From an uncultured Collinsella sp. (GTDB lineage: Bacteria; Actinomycetota; Coriobacteriia; Coriobacteriales; Coriobacteriaceae): 19,472 nt of DNA. Below are positions 1 to 6,007 of this stretch, in pieces. The position numbers were made by a program, and so were the translations under genes. The notes beneath the pieces were generated by a model. The model did no database searches. It was not told the origin of the DNA and saw nothing but the letters and a program-made list of their open reading frames with translations. Numbering within the stretch: position 1 is the first letter of the stretch; each line of letters opens with the position of its first letter. The stretch spans positions 1-19,472 of the forward strand of contig UROR01000030.1 of NCBI GenBank assembly GCA_900549535.1, written 5' to 3'.

Positions 1-15
1 GAATTTAAACGGCTG

Positions 16-46
16 AAAAAGGGGCATCGACCTGCGCCGATGCCCC
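16..46 (-). terminator. Intrinsic terminator of glmS
   Basis: A perfect 9-bp stem (21-29 with 38-46, ggggcatcg/cgatgcccc) has an 8-nt loop. Read on the minus strand it is followed by a T5 tract (plus-strand A5 at 16-20). It lies about 70 nt past the glmS stop, so it should end the glmS transcript. The 48-116 stretch between hairpin and stop holds nothing else that I can see. Confidence 0.85.
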
Positions 47-116
47 TAAAGTAGACACACATTTTGTCCTATAAGCCGCGGAGCCGGGCCTTAGTTGTTA
101 GGATGACGGAACTCGA

Positions 117-1964
117 TTACTCGACAGTAACGCTCTTGGCGAGGTTTCGGGGCTGGTCGACGTCGCAGCCGCGCAGGATGGCGACCTCGCGGGCGAGCAG
201 CTGCAGTGGAACGCTCGCCGTAATGGGGCTGAACACGTCGCGGACTGCCGGCACGCGGATGATGCAGTCGGCGATCTTGTTGATCTCCTCGTCGCCCTCG
301 GTGGCAACGACGATGACCTTGGCGCCGCGCGCCTTGCACTCCATAAGGTTCGACACGGTCTTGTCGTAGGTGGCACTCTTGGTGGCCACGGCGATGACAG
401 GGAAGCCCGGGTCGATCAGGGCAATGGGGCCATGCTTCATCTCACCGGCGGCATATGCCTCGGCGTGCAGGTAGCTGACCTCCTTGAGCTTGAGCGCGCC
501 CTCGTAGGAAATAGCGGCACCCATGCCACGGCCCACGAACAGCGCCGACTGCGCGTCCTTGCACAGCAGGGCAGCCTCATGAACGGCCTCGGTTTGGGTA
601 TCCAAAATCCACTGGATCTGCTCGGCCGTATCGGAAAGCTCGCGGAACAGCATGCGCGCCTGCTTGGTGGTCAAGCGGTACTTGACCTGCGCCAGCAGCA
701 GGGCCAAAAGTGTAAGGCTCACGACCTGGCCGATGAAGCTCTTGGTCGAGGCGACCGCGATCTCCTTGTTGGCCTTGGTGTAGATGACGCCGTCGCTCTC
801 ACGCGCCACGGGGCTGCCCACCACGTTGGTGATGCCGAAGACCTTGGCACCCTTGATGCGCGCGTCGCGAATGGCGGCAAGGGTATCGGCCGTCTCGCCC
901 GACTGGGACACGGCAACGACAAGCGTCGTCGGCGTAATGATGGGATTGCGATAACGGAACTCGCTGGCCGCCTCCACCTCGGTGGGGATGCGAGCCCAGC
1001 CCTCAATGAGATTCTTGGCAATGAGGCCAGCGTGATAGCTGGTGCCGCAAGCGATCACGTAGACGCGGTCGATGTCGTTGAGCTCCTCGAGCGAAAGGCC
1101 CAGCTCGTCGATGTCGAGCTCGCCGGCCGGCGTCATACGACCGACCAGCGTGTCGCGCACGACGCGCGGCTGCTCGTGAATCTCCTTGAGCATAAAGTCG
1201 GGATAACCGCCCTTTTCTGCCATGTCCAGGTCCCAGTCGATGTGGGTGACCTTGGGCTCGATAACGTTGCCGGCCTCGTCGGTGTACTCGACGCCTGCGG
1301 GCGTGAGCTTGGCAAACTGACCGTCCTCGAGCACCACGACATCGCGGGTGGCGTCGATGAGCGCGATGACATCGGAAGCAACATAGGAGCCGGTTTCGCC
1401 CACACCGACTACGATCGGGGAATCCTTGCGGGCCACGGCGATCACGCCGGGCTCGTCAGCGCACACGGCGGCCAGACCATAGGCACCGACCACGTGGGTG
1501 CAAGCCTCGCGCACGGAGGCCATCAGGTCGTGCGTCTCGGCATAGGCCTCTTCGATCAGATGCGCGAAGACCTCGGTATCGGTCTCGCTCTTAAAGTGGT
1601 GGCCGCGACCCTCCAACTCTTCGCGCAGCTCGGCGAAGTTCTCGATGATGCCATTGTGGACGATGGCGATACGACCGTCGCAGCTGGTGTGGGGGTGAGC
1701 GTTAACGACGGAGGGCTTGCCGTGGGTGGCCCAACGGGTGTGGCCGATACCGCAGGTAGCGTCGCTGTCGATATTGGAAAGCTCGCTCTCCAAGCCCGCG
1801 ACCTTACCCACGCGGCGGATGACATCGAGGTGCGCCGCGGCGCCCTCGCCCACCTCGAGCGCGACGCCCGAGGAGTCATAGCCGCGATACTCCATACGCT
1901 TGAGGCCCGTGACCAGGATGTTCTTTGCAATATCAGAGCCGGTGTAGCCGACGATTCCGCACAT
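117..1964 (-). CDS. glmS: Glutamine--fructose-6-phosphate aminotransferase (isomerizing)
   Basis: GlmS makes glucosamine-6-phosphate from fructose-6-phosphate and glutamine. This is the first committed step toward UDP-GlcNAc, peptidoglycan and other amino sugars, in the cytoplasm. The 615-residue length is normal for the family. The N-terminus MCGIVGYTG exposes the catalytic Cys2 of the class II glutamine amidotransferase domain (about 1-240), followed by the RGYDSSG segment. Two SIS sugar-isomerase domains fill the C-terminal half (SQSGETADT, ASTKSF), and the protein ends in the diagnostic DQPRNLAKSVTVE tail. The start is fixed by Cys2 and by an AAGGGA ribosome site 8 nt upstream. The gene is monocistronic, with a terminator downstream and a promoter/operator region upstream. 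No glmS ribozyme fold was recognised in the leader, so control is more likely by a repressor at the upstream palindrome. All catalytic features look intact. Confidence 0.97.
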   Translation of the reverse strand: MCGIVGYTGSDIAKNILVTGLKRMEYRGYDSSGVALEVGEGAAAHLDVIRRVGKVAGLESELSNIDSDATCGIGHTRWATHGKPSVVNAHPHTSCDGRIAIVHNGIIENFAELREELEGRGHHFKSETDTEVFAHLIEEAYAETHDLMASVREACTHVVGAYGLAAVCADEPGVIAVARKDSPIVVGVGETGSYVASDVIALIDATRDVVVLEDGQFAKLTPAGVEYTDEAGNVIEPKVTHIDWDLDMAEKGGYPDFMLKEIHEQPRVVRDTLVGRMTPAGELDIDELGLSLEELNDIDRVYVIACGTSYHAGLIAKNLIEGWARIPTEVEAASEFRYRNPIITPTTLVVAVSQSGETADTLAAIRDARIKGAKVFGITNVVGSPVARESDGVIYTKANKEIAVASTKSFIGQVVSLTLLALLLAQVKYRLTTKQARMLFRELSDTAEQIQWILDTQTEAVHEAALLCKDAQSALFVGRGMGAAISYEGALKLKEVSYLHAEAYAAGEMKHGPIALIDPGFPVIAVATKSATYDKTVSNLMECKARGAKVIVVATEGDEEINKIADCIIRVPAVRDVFSPITASVPLQLLAREVAILRGCDVDQPRNLAKSVTVE

Positions 1965-2023
1965 AGGATAAATCCCTTCGTTCGCGTGACTGCAAGACGT
2001 CCACGCACAGGGGGCGCTGAGAC

Positions 2024-2053
2024 GTATAACGTTCGAGTATTGTACTCACGCAA
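2024..2053 (-). promoter_or_regulatory. Candidate glmS promoter
   Basis: On the minus strand there is a TTGCGT -35 (2048-2053) and a TTATAC -10 (2024-2029) with an 18-nt spacer. This would give a leader of about 50-55 nt before glmS. A small inverted repeat, gagta-ttg-tactc (2035-2047), fills the spacer and could be an additional protein site. The match to consensus is moderate. Confidence 0.45.
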
Positions 2054-2065
2054 ACGCAAGCTGAT

Positions 2066-2098
2066 ATACCAGAAGTGGTATCTCAACTTAGATACCAC
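2066..2098. promoter_or_regulatory. Palindromic operator candidate upstream of glmS
   Basis: GTGGTATCT (2075-2083) and AGATACCAC (2090-2098) form a perfect 9-bp inverted repeat with a 6-nt centre. A third half-site, ATACCA, sits at 2066-2071 in opposite orientation to TGGTAT at 2076-2081. The TGGTAT/ATACCA halves resemble the TGGTCTAGACCA-type boxes of GntR-family amino-sugar regulators (NagR/DasR), but the spacing differs. It lies just upstream of the proposed glmS -35. Confidence 0.5.
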
Positions 2099-2126
2099 CC
2101 GATGCACACACGTCCAGCCGGTCCAA

Positions 2127-2161
2127 ACCACCACAAAAGCACCTGTCCCCTTCGTGGTGGT
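2127..2161. repeat. Hairpin element with GGGACAGGT core
   Basis: ACCACCAC (2127-2134) and GTGGTGGT (2154-2161) form a perfect 8-bp inverted repeat. The minus strand of the loop reads GGGGACAGGTG, the same GGGACAGGT core as the dispersed repeat that starts 17 bp away. I recall similar CCACCAC..GTGGTGG units between genes in Collinsella genomes, but only one copy is in this window. Confidence 0.5.
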
Positions 2162-2177
2162 CGCGTTGGCAACGGCG

Positions 2178-2227
2178 TTTCCCCAGATAAACCTGCCAAA
2201 ATAAACCTGTCCCTTTTTGGTAGGTTT
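2178..2227 (-). repeat. Dispersed intergenic repeat, copy 1 (inverted)
   Basis: This is the reverse complement of the repeat seen at 5381-5430 and 5878-5926. It has a CCTACCAA arm, a GGGACAGGTTTATTT core, a TTGGCAGG arm and a TATCTGGGGAAA tail. The CCTACCAA arm differs by one base from the CCTGCCAA of the other copies, and the tail has lost one T. It lies directly upstream of the probable -10 of the regulator gene. Confidence 0.8.
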
Positions 2228-2275
2228 AGGATGCTACAATCTGGCTTGTACTTGAAACGCATCAAAGGGGCCGCT

Positions 2276-3388
2276 ATGGCAAAGGTAAAAATCAGCGACG
2301 TCGCGCGCGAGGCCGGGGTTTCGCTGGGCACGGTTTCCAACGCGCTCAACCACCCCGAAAAGCTGCGCCCCGAGACCCTCAAGCTCATCAACGAGACCAT
2401 CAATCGCCTTGGCTACCTGCCCAACCAAAGCGCCCGTCAGCTCGCGGGCGGCGCCACCAAGTCCTTTGGCCTGGTGCTCCCCCGTCTCGATCACGGCTTT
2501 TCGCTCCAAATCGCCAGCGGCGCCCACAACGAGGCCCGCAAGCACGGCTACGACTTGCTCATCGCCAACGCCGATAACGACGACATTCTCGAGGACCATT
2601 ACCTGCGCTATTTTATGGGCACGCAGATGTCCGGCGTCATGGTTCAGCCCATGGCGTCCCCCGACTGGCATCCGGCCATGACTAAAATGCCCGTGCCGAT
2701 CGTCCATCTGGACATCCATTGCTCCGAGCCCGGCTACTACGTAGCGGCCGACAACGAGGCCCAGGGTCGCATCATTGCCGAACTTGCCATCGCCCGCGGC
2801 GCACGCCATATCACCGTTGTGGGTAGAGCAGCATTTATGCAACTCACCCTGCGCGTCCTTGGCATTCATAAGGCGCTCGCCCTGCACCCCGATATCAAGA
2901 TCGAAGTCATCGACGCCGGCGAATGGAATACCGCCGCCGACGGCTACGGCATCGGCGCCCAAATCGCCGCGCGCCCCGCCGACGAACGCCCCGATTTTGT
3001 CGTCGGTCTGACCGACGTGCTGGCCTCGGGCGTCATCTCGGCGCTGGTCGACAAAGGCATCGCCGTCCCCGGGCAAGTACGCGTAGCAGGTTGCGATGGC
3101 AACCCACTCGCTTGGAGCGGATCGGTCCCGCTCACTACGGTAGCGCCCCCGGGCTACGAGATTGGCCGCAAGGGCGTTCAATTGCTCATGGAGCAAATTG
3201 AGAACAAGGCCCCGGCAAAGACCAAGCACGTCCACATCGGCTCTGCCGCGCGCACCGTCACCGCGGTCACGGCCATCGAGGACATCAACCGCCAAGAACT
3301 CGTGCGGCCGTTCCTGCTGGAACGCGCCAGCACCCAGGCAAGCAGCCAGACCGACGCCACGGCCATCAACCTCGGTGCGTATCTATAG
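2276..3388 (+). CDS. LacI-family transcriptional regulator (orphan)
   Basis: This is a sugar-responsive DNA-binding repressor of 370 residues, slightly long for the family. Residues 3-26 (ISDVAREAGVSLGTVSNALN) are the LacI helix-turn-helix. The hinge follows near 50-60 (NQSARQLAGG), and residues 62-345 form a periplasmic-binding-protein-like effector domain (GCDGNPLAW near 292-300). A Ser/Thr/Gln-rich tail of about 20 residues follows. The start at 2276 puts the HTH at the N-terminus and has AAAGGGG 5 nt upstream. An in-frame extension to 2075 runs through repeat DNA and is unlikely. It is divergent from glmS and convergent with a HAD hydrolase, so no obvious target operon adjoins it. Target and effector are unknown. 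It may act in trans on a sugar locus elsewhere. Confidence 0.92.
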   Translation: MAKVKISDVAREAGVSLGTVSNALNHPEKLRPETLKLINETINRLGYLPNQSARQLAGGATKSFGLVLPRLDHGFSLQIASGAHNEARKHGYDLLIANADNDDILEDHYLRYFMGTQMSGVMVQPMASPDWHPAMTKMPVPIVHLDIHCSEPGYYVAADNEAQGRIIAELAIARGARHITVVGRAAFMQLTLRVLGIHKALALHPDIKIEVIDAGEWNTAADGYGIGAQIAARPADERPDFVVGLTDVLASGVISALVDKGIAVPGQVRVAGCDGNPLAWSGSVPLTTVAPPGYEIGRKGVQLLMEQIENKAPAKTKHVHIGSAARTVTAVTAIEDINRQELVRPFLLERASTQASSQTDATAINLGAYL

Positions 3389-3413
3389 CACACCCGCAAG
3401 TATGCTAAGTCGC

Positions 3414-3463
3414 CGCTCAAGCAAAAGGGGCCCGACCATTGCCGGACCCCTTTTGCTTGAGCG
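3414..3463. terminator. Bidirectional terminator, regulator / HAD gene
   Basis: A 21-bp inverted repeat (3414-3434 with 3443-3463) has one G-U-type mismatch and an 8-nt loop. The stem contains AAAAGGGG/CCCCTTTT, so either strand gives a GC-rich stem with a T4 stretch. It lies between two convergent genes, 25 nt past one stop and 38 nt past the other, and should serve both. Confidence 0.85.
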
Positions 3464-3501
3464 CAAACGTGGGCAATTGCTCGTTTCAACACCGCAATTG
3501 T

Positions 3502-4152
3502 CTAGCGCACGGCCTTGACCGCCGCCGCCAGATCGAACAGCGTATCGAGCACGGCCTCGCAGCCATCCACCACGTCCTGCGGCAGCGGCACGATATCGGG
3601 GACGGCGAAGACATGGCATCCGGCCGTGATGCCCGAGACGCAGCCGTTGCGCGAATCCTCGACCACGGCACATTCCTCGGGAGCAAAGCCCGCGCGCTCG
3701 CAGGCGAGCAGATACATCTCGGGGTCGGGCTTGCCGTGCACGACGTCCTCGCCACACGTTACCGTTTCAAACTTGTCAAAAAGACCGACCATCTTAAGGT
3801 TGCGCTCGGCCGTAACGAGGCGCGACGACGTCGCTAGACCCACGTGATAGCCCGCAGCCAGCAGCTCGTCTAGGCACTCGGCGGCACCGGCCTTAAGTTC
3901 CAGTTCGGTCTTGACCATCTCGTCGCGAATCTCCTTGTGGCGACGATAGATCGCCTCGGTGGTTTCGTGGCTGCCATAATGCTTATCAAGGATGTCCATA
4001 ACATCGGGCAGCGTGCGGCCGATAAACTGATGGATCAGCGCTTCATCAATCGCGAGCCCCAGCTCAGCGGCGCCTGCCTTCCAGGCCTTAATCCCCAAAC
4101 GCTCGGTATCGACCAGCGTTCCATCCATGTCAAAAATAACAGCCTTGATCAT
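3502..4152 (-). CDS. HAD-superfamily hydrolase, beta-phosphoglucomutase-like
   Basis: This is a cytoplasmic phosphatase or phosphomutase of HAD subfamily IA (216 residues, a usual length). All four HAD motifs are visible: DMDGT at 8-12 (nucleophile D8 and acid/base D10), ATSS at 107-110, K141 in KPDP, and the acidic pair E165-D166 in VVEDSRNG. The cap domain is the alpha-helical segment around 18-85. The start at 4152 has a GGGGGA ribosome site 6 nt away and puts DMDGT at the usual place. A longer in-frame start at 4239 was rejected. The KPDP and VEDSRNG motifs are typical of the beta-phosphoglucomutase/sugar-phosphatase branch, but substrate cannot be read from motifs. The gene stands alone, divergent from larE and convergent with the LacI-type gene. 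Confidence 0.9.
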   Translation of the reverse strand: MIKAVIFDMDGTLVDTERLGIKAWKAGAAELGLAIDEALIHQFIGRTLPDVMDILDKHYGSHETTEAIYRRHKEIRDEMVKTELELKAGAAECLDELLAAGYHVGLATSSRLVTAERNLKMVGLFDKFETVTCGEDVVHGKPDPEMYLLACERAGFAPEECAVVEDSRNGCVSGITAGCHVFAVPDIVPLPQDVVDGCEAVLDTLFDLAAAVKAVR

Positions 4153-4261
4153 ATCGGTCCCCCATCGACTCTCGCTGTCGCGTTGCTGCAACTCTACCGC
4201 ATTTGGCAACTTGTATATAACGTATATGCCATATTGCACTTTCGTTACACAGATAGAAGTC

Positions 4262-4291
4262 TTATGGCAAGTAACGCATTAGGATTATAGT
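4262..4291 (+). promoter_or_regulatory. Weak promoter candidate for larE
   Basis: TTATGG (4262-4267) and TATAGT (4286-4291) lie 18 nt apart in the AT-rich divergent region, 35 nt before the larE start. The divergent HAD gene must start in the same 173-bp gap (4153-4325). Several TATATA-like stretches at 4213-4228 make its exact promoter ambiguous. Confidence 0.35.
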
Positions 4292-4325
4292 TTTCGATCG
4301 AGTACTCAACGATAAGGATCGTTTC

Positions 4326-5204
4326 ATGATTTTAGACACCACGGCACCCGCAGAGGAGCTTCAAGACAAGCTATCGGCGCTCGAACAGCTGCTTTTGGCA
4401 TACAGGCGCGTGGCTATCGGGTTTTCCGGCGGCGTTGACAGCAGCTTTTTGGCCGCCGTATGCGCCCGCGTCATGCCTACCAATACCCTCCTCGTCCATC
4501 TCACCACGCCGCTCATCGGCACGCCCGAGCAGGCTTCGTTTGAGCAGTCCGTTGATGGGCAGGCCAATGAGGGGCCGCATTTTAAGCTCCCCGTGCTCAA
4601 TCTTTCGGTTGATCAGCTGCAGCTCCCCCAAGTAGCCTGCAACGATGCCAATCGCTGCTACCACTGCAAGCACGCCGGCTTTACCGCCATCGTCAACCAC
4701 GCCAAGTCGCTCGGCTTTCCCACCGTCATCGATGGCAGCAATGCAAGCGATCGCGGTGACTACCGCCCCGGCATGCGTGCGGCAGAAGAGCTCGGCGTAC
4801 GCTCACCCCTTATGGAGGTCGGCTTTACCAAGGACGAAGAGCGCGAGCTGCTGCGCGCATGGGGTTATCCCGTTTGGAACCTGCCGGCGGGAGCATGTCT
4901 TGCCACGCGCGTCCCCACGGGCGAGGAGCTTACGCGCGAGAAGGTCGATTTAATCCGCGCCTGCGAGGATTACCTGCACGATCTTGATCTGGCACAGGTA
5001 CGCGCGCGCTTGATCGGCGGCTGCATGCATATCGAGGCCGCACCCGCAGATGTCGCCAAGATTGCTGCCCTCGGCGGCAACGCCGTCGATGCCGAGGGCA
5101 AAACCCCGCTGCCCGCCGTTATCGAGTCCGCGCTGCGCGAACTGGGCTGCGACCATATCTCCCCCGAGGTCACCCCCTACATCCACGGCAACATGAATCT
5201 TTAG
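4326..5204 (+). CDS. larE: LarE-type ATP-dependent sulfur transferase
   Basis: LarE inserts sulfur into pyridinium-3,5-biscarboxylic acid mononucleotide, building the nickel-pincer nucleotide cofactor of lactate racemase and related LarA enzymes. At 292 residues the length is typical. An N-terminal PP-loop ATPase motif SGGVDSS lies at 34-40. CYHCK places cysteines at 111 and 114, and C191 lies in NLPAGACLATR, matching the catalytic cysteine position of LarE. Three cysteines (CxxC plus the distal one) fit the LarE group that carries a [4Fe-4S] cluster instead of sacrificing its own single cysteine. This is family knowledge plus inference. Ribosome site AAGGA lies 8 nt before the ATG. No larA, larB or larC is nearby, so it is either an orphan cofactor gene whose partners lie elsewhere or a paralogue with another sulfur acceptor. 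Confidence 0.88.
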   Translation: MILDTTAPAEELQDKLSALEQLLLAYRRVAIGFSGGVDSSFLAAVCARVMPTNTLLVHLTTPLIGTPEQASFEQSVDGQANEGPHFKLPVLNLSVDQLQLPQVACNDANRCYHCKHAGFTAIVNHAKSLGFPTVIDGSNASDRGDYRPGMRAAEELGVRSPLMEVGFTKDEERELLRAWGYPVWNLPAGACLATRVPTGEELTREKVDLIRACEDYLHDLDLAQVRARLIGGCMHIEAAPADVAKIAALGGNAVDAEGKTPLPAVIESALRELGCDHISPEVTPYIHGNMNL

Positions 5205-5231
5205 GTTACGCCGTTTTACAAACGGCGTAAC
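5205..5231 (+). terminator. Hairpin directly after larE
   Basis: A perfect 12-bp stem (5205-5216 with 5220-5231, arms gttacgccgttt/aaacggcgtaac) has a 3-nt loop and begins at the base after the larE stop. There is no T tract behind it, so it may act as an RNA 3' end stabiliser or need help to terminate. Confidence 0.55.
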
Positions 5232-5282
5232 TGCTCGGCGCTGCGCGGGCCCCGGGCACGGCAATCTGACGTTCAACTTCAC

Positions 5283-5307
5283 GGGCGCGACCAAAAGGTC
5301 AGCGCCC
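5283..5307 (+). terminator. Second hairpin after larE
   Basis: GGGCGCGACC / GGTC-A-GCGCCC form a 10-bp stem (one bulged A at 5301) with a tight AAAA loop. The downstream sequence is gcttgttt, a poor U tract. It is probably the actual terminator of the larE transcript, or a backup to the hairpin at 5205-5231. Confidence 0.5.
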
Positions 5308-5380
5308 GCTTGTTTCACGTCACCTTACCGCACCCGGAGCCCGCTCGCTCGCATATGCTCAACCTGCACTGCGTTAACTG

Positions 5381-5430
5381 ACCTGCCAATAAGGGACAGG
5401 TTTATTTTGGCAGGTTTTATCTGGGGAAAT
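5381..5430 (+). repeat. Dispersed intergenic repeat, copy 2
   Basis: Imperfectly palindromic unit of about 50 bp: CCTGCCAA, then GGGACAGGTTTATTT, then TTGGCAGG, ending in TTTTATCTGGGGAAA. The 8-bp arms CCTGCCAA/TTGGCAGG could fold in RNA. It is nearly identical to the copy at 5878-5926 and to the inverted copy at 2178-2227. It has no coding capacity and looks like a REP/MITE-type element. Confidence 0.85.
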
Positions 5431-5436
5431 ATCGCG

Positions 5437-5497
5437 AGGCAGTCGCCCCCCCTAGCACCCATCTCACTTCGAGAGACACAAGAGGGGCGACTCGCCT
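5437..5497. other. Long-loop hairpin next to the gene relic
   Basis: AGGC-AGTCGCCCC (5437-5449) pairs with GGGGCGACT-CGCCT (5484-5497), 13 bp with one bulged base and a loop of about 34 nt. The loop contains a small tctc/gaga stem. It lies immediately downstream of the relic's stop codon on the minus strand, so it may be that gene's old terminator. No T tract remains. Confidence 0.45.
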
Positions 5498-5501
5498 GCA
5501 T

Positions 5502-5820
5502 CTACTTCTTCCGATAGCGGCGGTTGCGGCTCGTCGACGAACCCATTACTTCGATGAGCCCTTTATCCTCCATTTTTGGCAGATGGTAGCGGACGGACGA
5601 ATTTTGGCATTCCGTCTCTCTAAAACAATAGATTTATCTCTCTAACGTTTCGTATATCTCTCTAACTTTAGAGAGATAAGCGCCTTGTTTTAGAGAGACA
5701 TTTAGAGAGATGTATCGAATTCACTGTTAGATTGCCCAATGTTATCTCTTTAACTAGCTTTCTCTTTAGAGAGACATTTAGAGAGACGAGCGCAATCTCT
5801 CTAATCAAGGGCTCCACTCT
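5502..5820 (-). pseudogene. Relic of a winged-helix protein with SLNVSLK linker repeat
   Basis: Two open frames remain on the minus strand. The downstream one (5633 to 5502, 43 codons plus stop) encodes a winged-helix-like C-terminus with SSVRYHLPKMEDKGLIEV and then SRNRRYRKK before TAG. The upstream one (5820 to 5668, 50 codons plus stop) includes VSLNVSLKRK. With a one-base shift the next repeat cluster reads ISLNVSLKQ. There is no start codon, domain or ribosome site, and at least two frame changes are needed to join the parts, so this is a decayed 3' end. Short SLNV/VSLK-type repeats before a C-terminal winged helix are, from memory, typical of Schlafen/AlbA_2-type ATP-binding or Fic-like regulators. 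The exact family is unsure. Confidence 0.5.
5615..5804. repeat. Cluster of nine TTAGAGAGA / TCTCTCTAA 9-mers
   Basis: Exact copies of TTAGAGAGA start at 5668, 5690, 5702, 5766 and 5778. The reverse complement TCTCTCTAA starts at 5615, 5637, 5657 and 5796. Two pairs (5690/5702 and 5766/5778) are exactly 12 bp apart, which is a 4-codon period and fits a coding SLNV repeat on the minus strand. The mixed orientation is not explained by coding alone. Confidence 0.8.
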
Positions 5821-5877
5821 TTAAGGTGCACACTTCCTAACCGTGCCCTAAGTTGCGGTGAAATAACTCACGATTAG

Positions 5878-5926
5878 CCTGCCAAAAAGCGACAGGTTTA
5901 TTTTGGCAGGTTTTATCTGGGGAAAC
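5878..5926 (+). repeat. Dispersed intergenic repeat, copy 3
   Basis: Same unit and orientation as the copy at 5381-5430. From the GACAGGTTTATTTTGGCAGG core to the end of the TTTTATCTGGGGAAA tail the two are identical. The left half differs (aaaaagcgaca against ataagggaca). It lies directly upstream of the hairpin at 5933-5968. Confidence 0.85.
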
Positions 5927-5932
5927 GCAAAT

Positions 5933-5968
5933 AGGGCCGTGACACCCATACGGCGTCGCGGCCCTTTT
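5933..5968. terminator. Terminator-like hairpin after the PTS IIA gene
   Basis: AGGGCCGTGAC (5933-5943) pairs with GTCGCGGCCCT (5955-5965), 11 bp with one G-U pair and an 11-nt loop. The T4 tract follows on the plus strand. On the minus strand only ATTT follows. Its place 40 nt past the IIA stop suggests it ends the sugar operon, perhaps inefficiently. Confidence 0.55.
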
Positions 5969-6007
5969 CCTTGGAGAAGGATCAATTGATTGAACGGGAT
6001 GACCGTT

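Larger units (their letters stand above)
1965..2275. other. Divergent intergenic region glmS / lacI-type regulator
   Basis: This 311-bp region has no gene. Beside glmS it carries the glmS promoter and a palindromic operator candidate. Its middle and right parts are two repeat elements (2127-2161 and 2178-2227). The regulator on the plus strand probably starts transcription from the TACAAT at 2235-2240, just outside the second repeat. I found no convincing -35 at the right distance (2212-2217 reads cctttt), so this promoter may need an activator or differ from the sigma-70 consensus. Confidence 0.6.
5205..6007. other. Long non-coding stretch with repeats and gene relic
   Basis: These 803 bp carry no intact gene. 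In order they hold the larE hairpin, a second hairpin (5283-5307), a dispersed repeat (5381-5430), a long-loop hairpin (5437-5497), the relic of a winged-helix gene on the minus strand (5502-5820), a further dispersed repeat (5878-5926) and a terminator-like hairpin (5933-5968). The relic is flanked by the two repeat copies in the same orientation. That arrangement suggests insertion or recombination at the repeats. Base composition at 5600-5820 is distinctly more AT-rich than the surrounding genes. Confidence 0.7.

Noticed and set aside
1965..2060. glmS ribozyme/riboswitch in the glmS leader
   Set aside because: The predicted leader is only about 55 nt and shows no ribozyme core. A protein operator upstream explains the region better.
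432..2204. Plus-strand open frame of 590 codons opposite glmS
   Set aside because: Antisense of a certain glmS gene, without a start signal or domain.
3473..3499. Repeated gcaattg segments as a second terminator after the HAD gene
   Set aside because: The self-complementary 7-8 bp motif lies close to the much stronger 21-bp hairpin and the end of the coding region, and has no T tract.
5615..5804. CRISPR array from the repeated 9-mers
   Set aside because: Units are only 9 bp, spacing is irregular, orientation is mixed and there are no spacers or cas genes.
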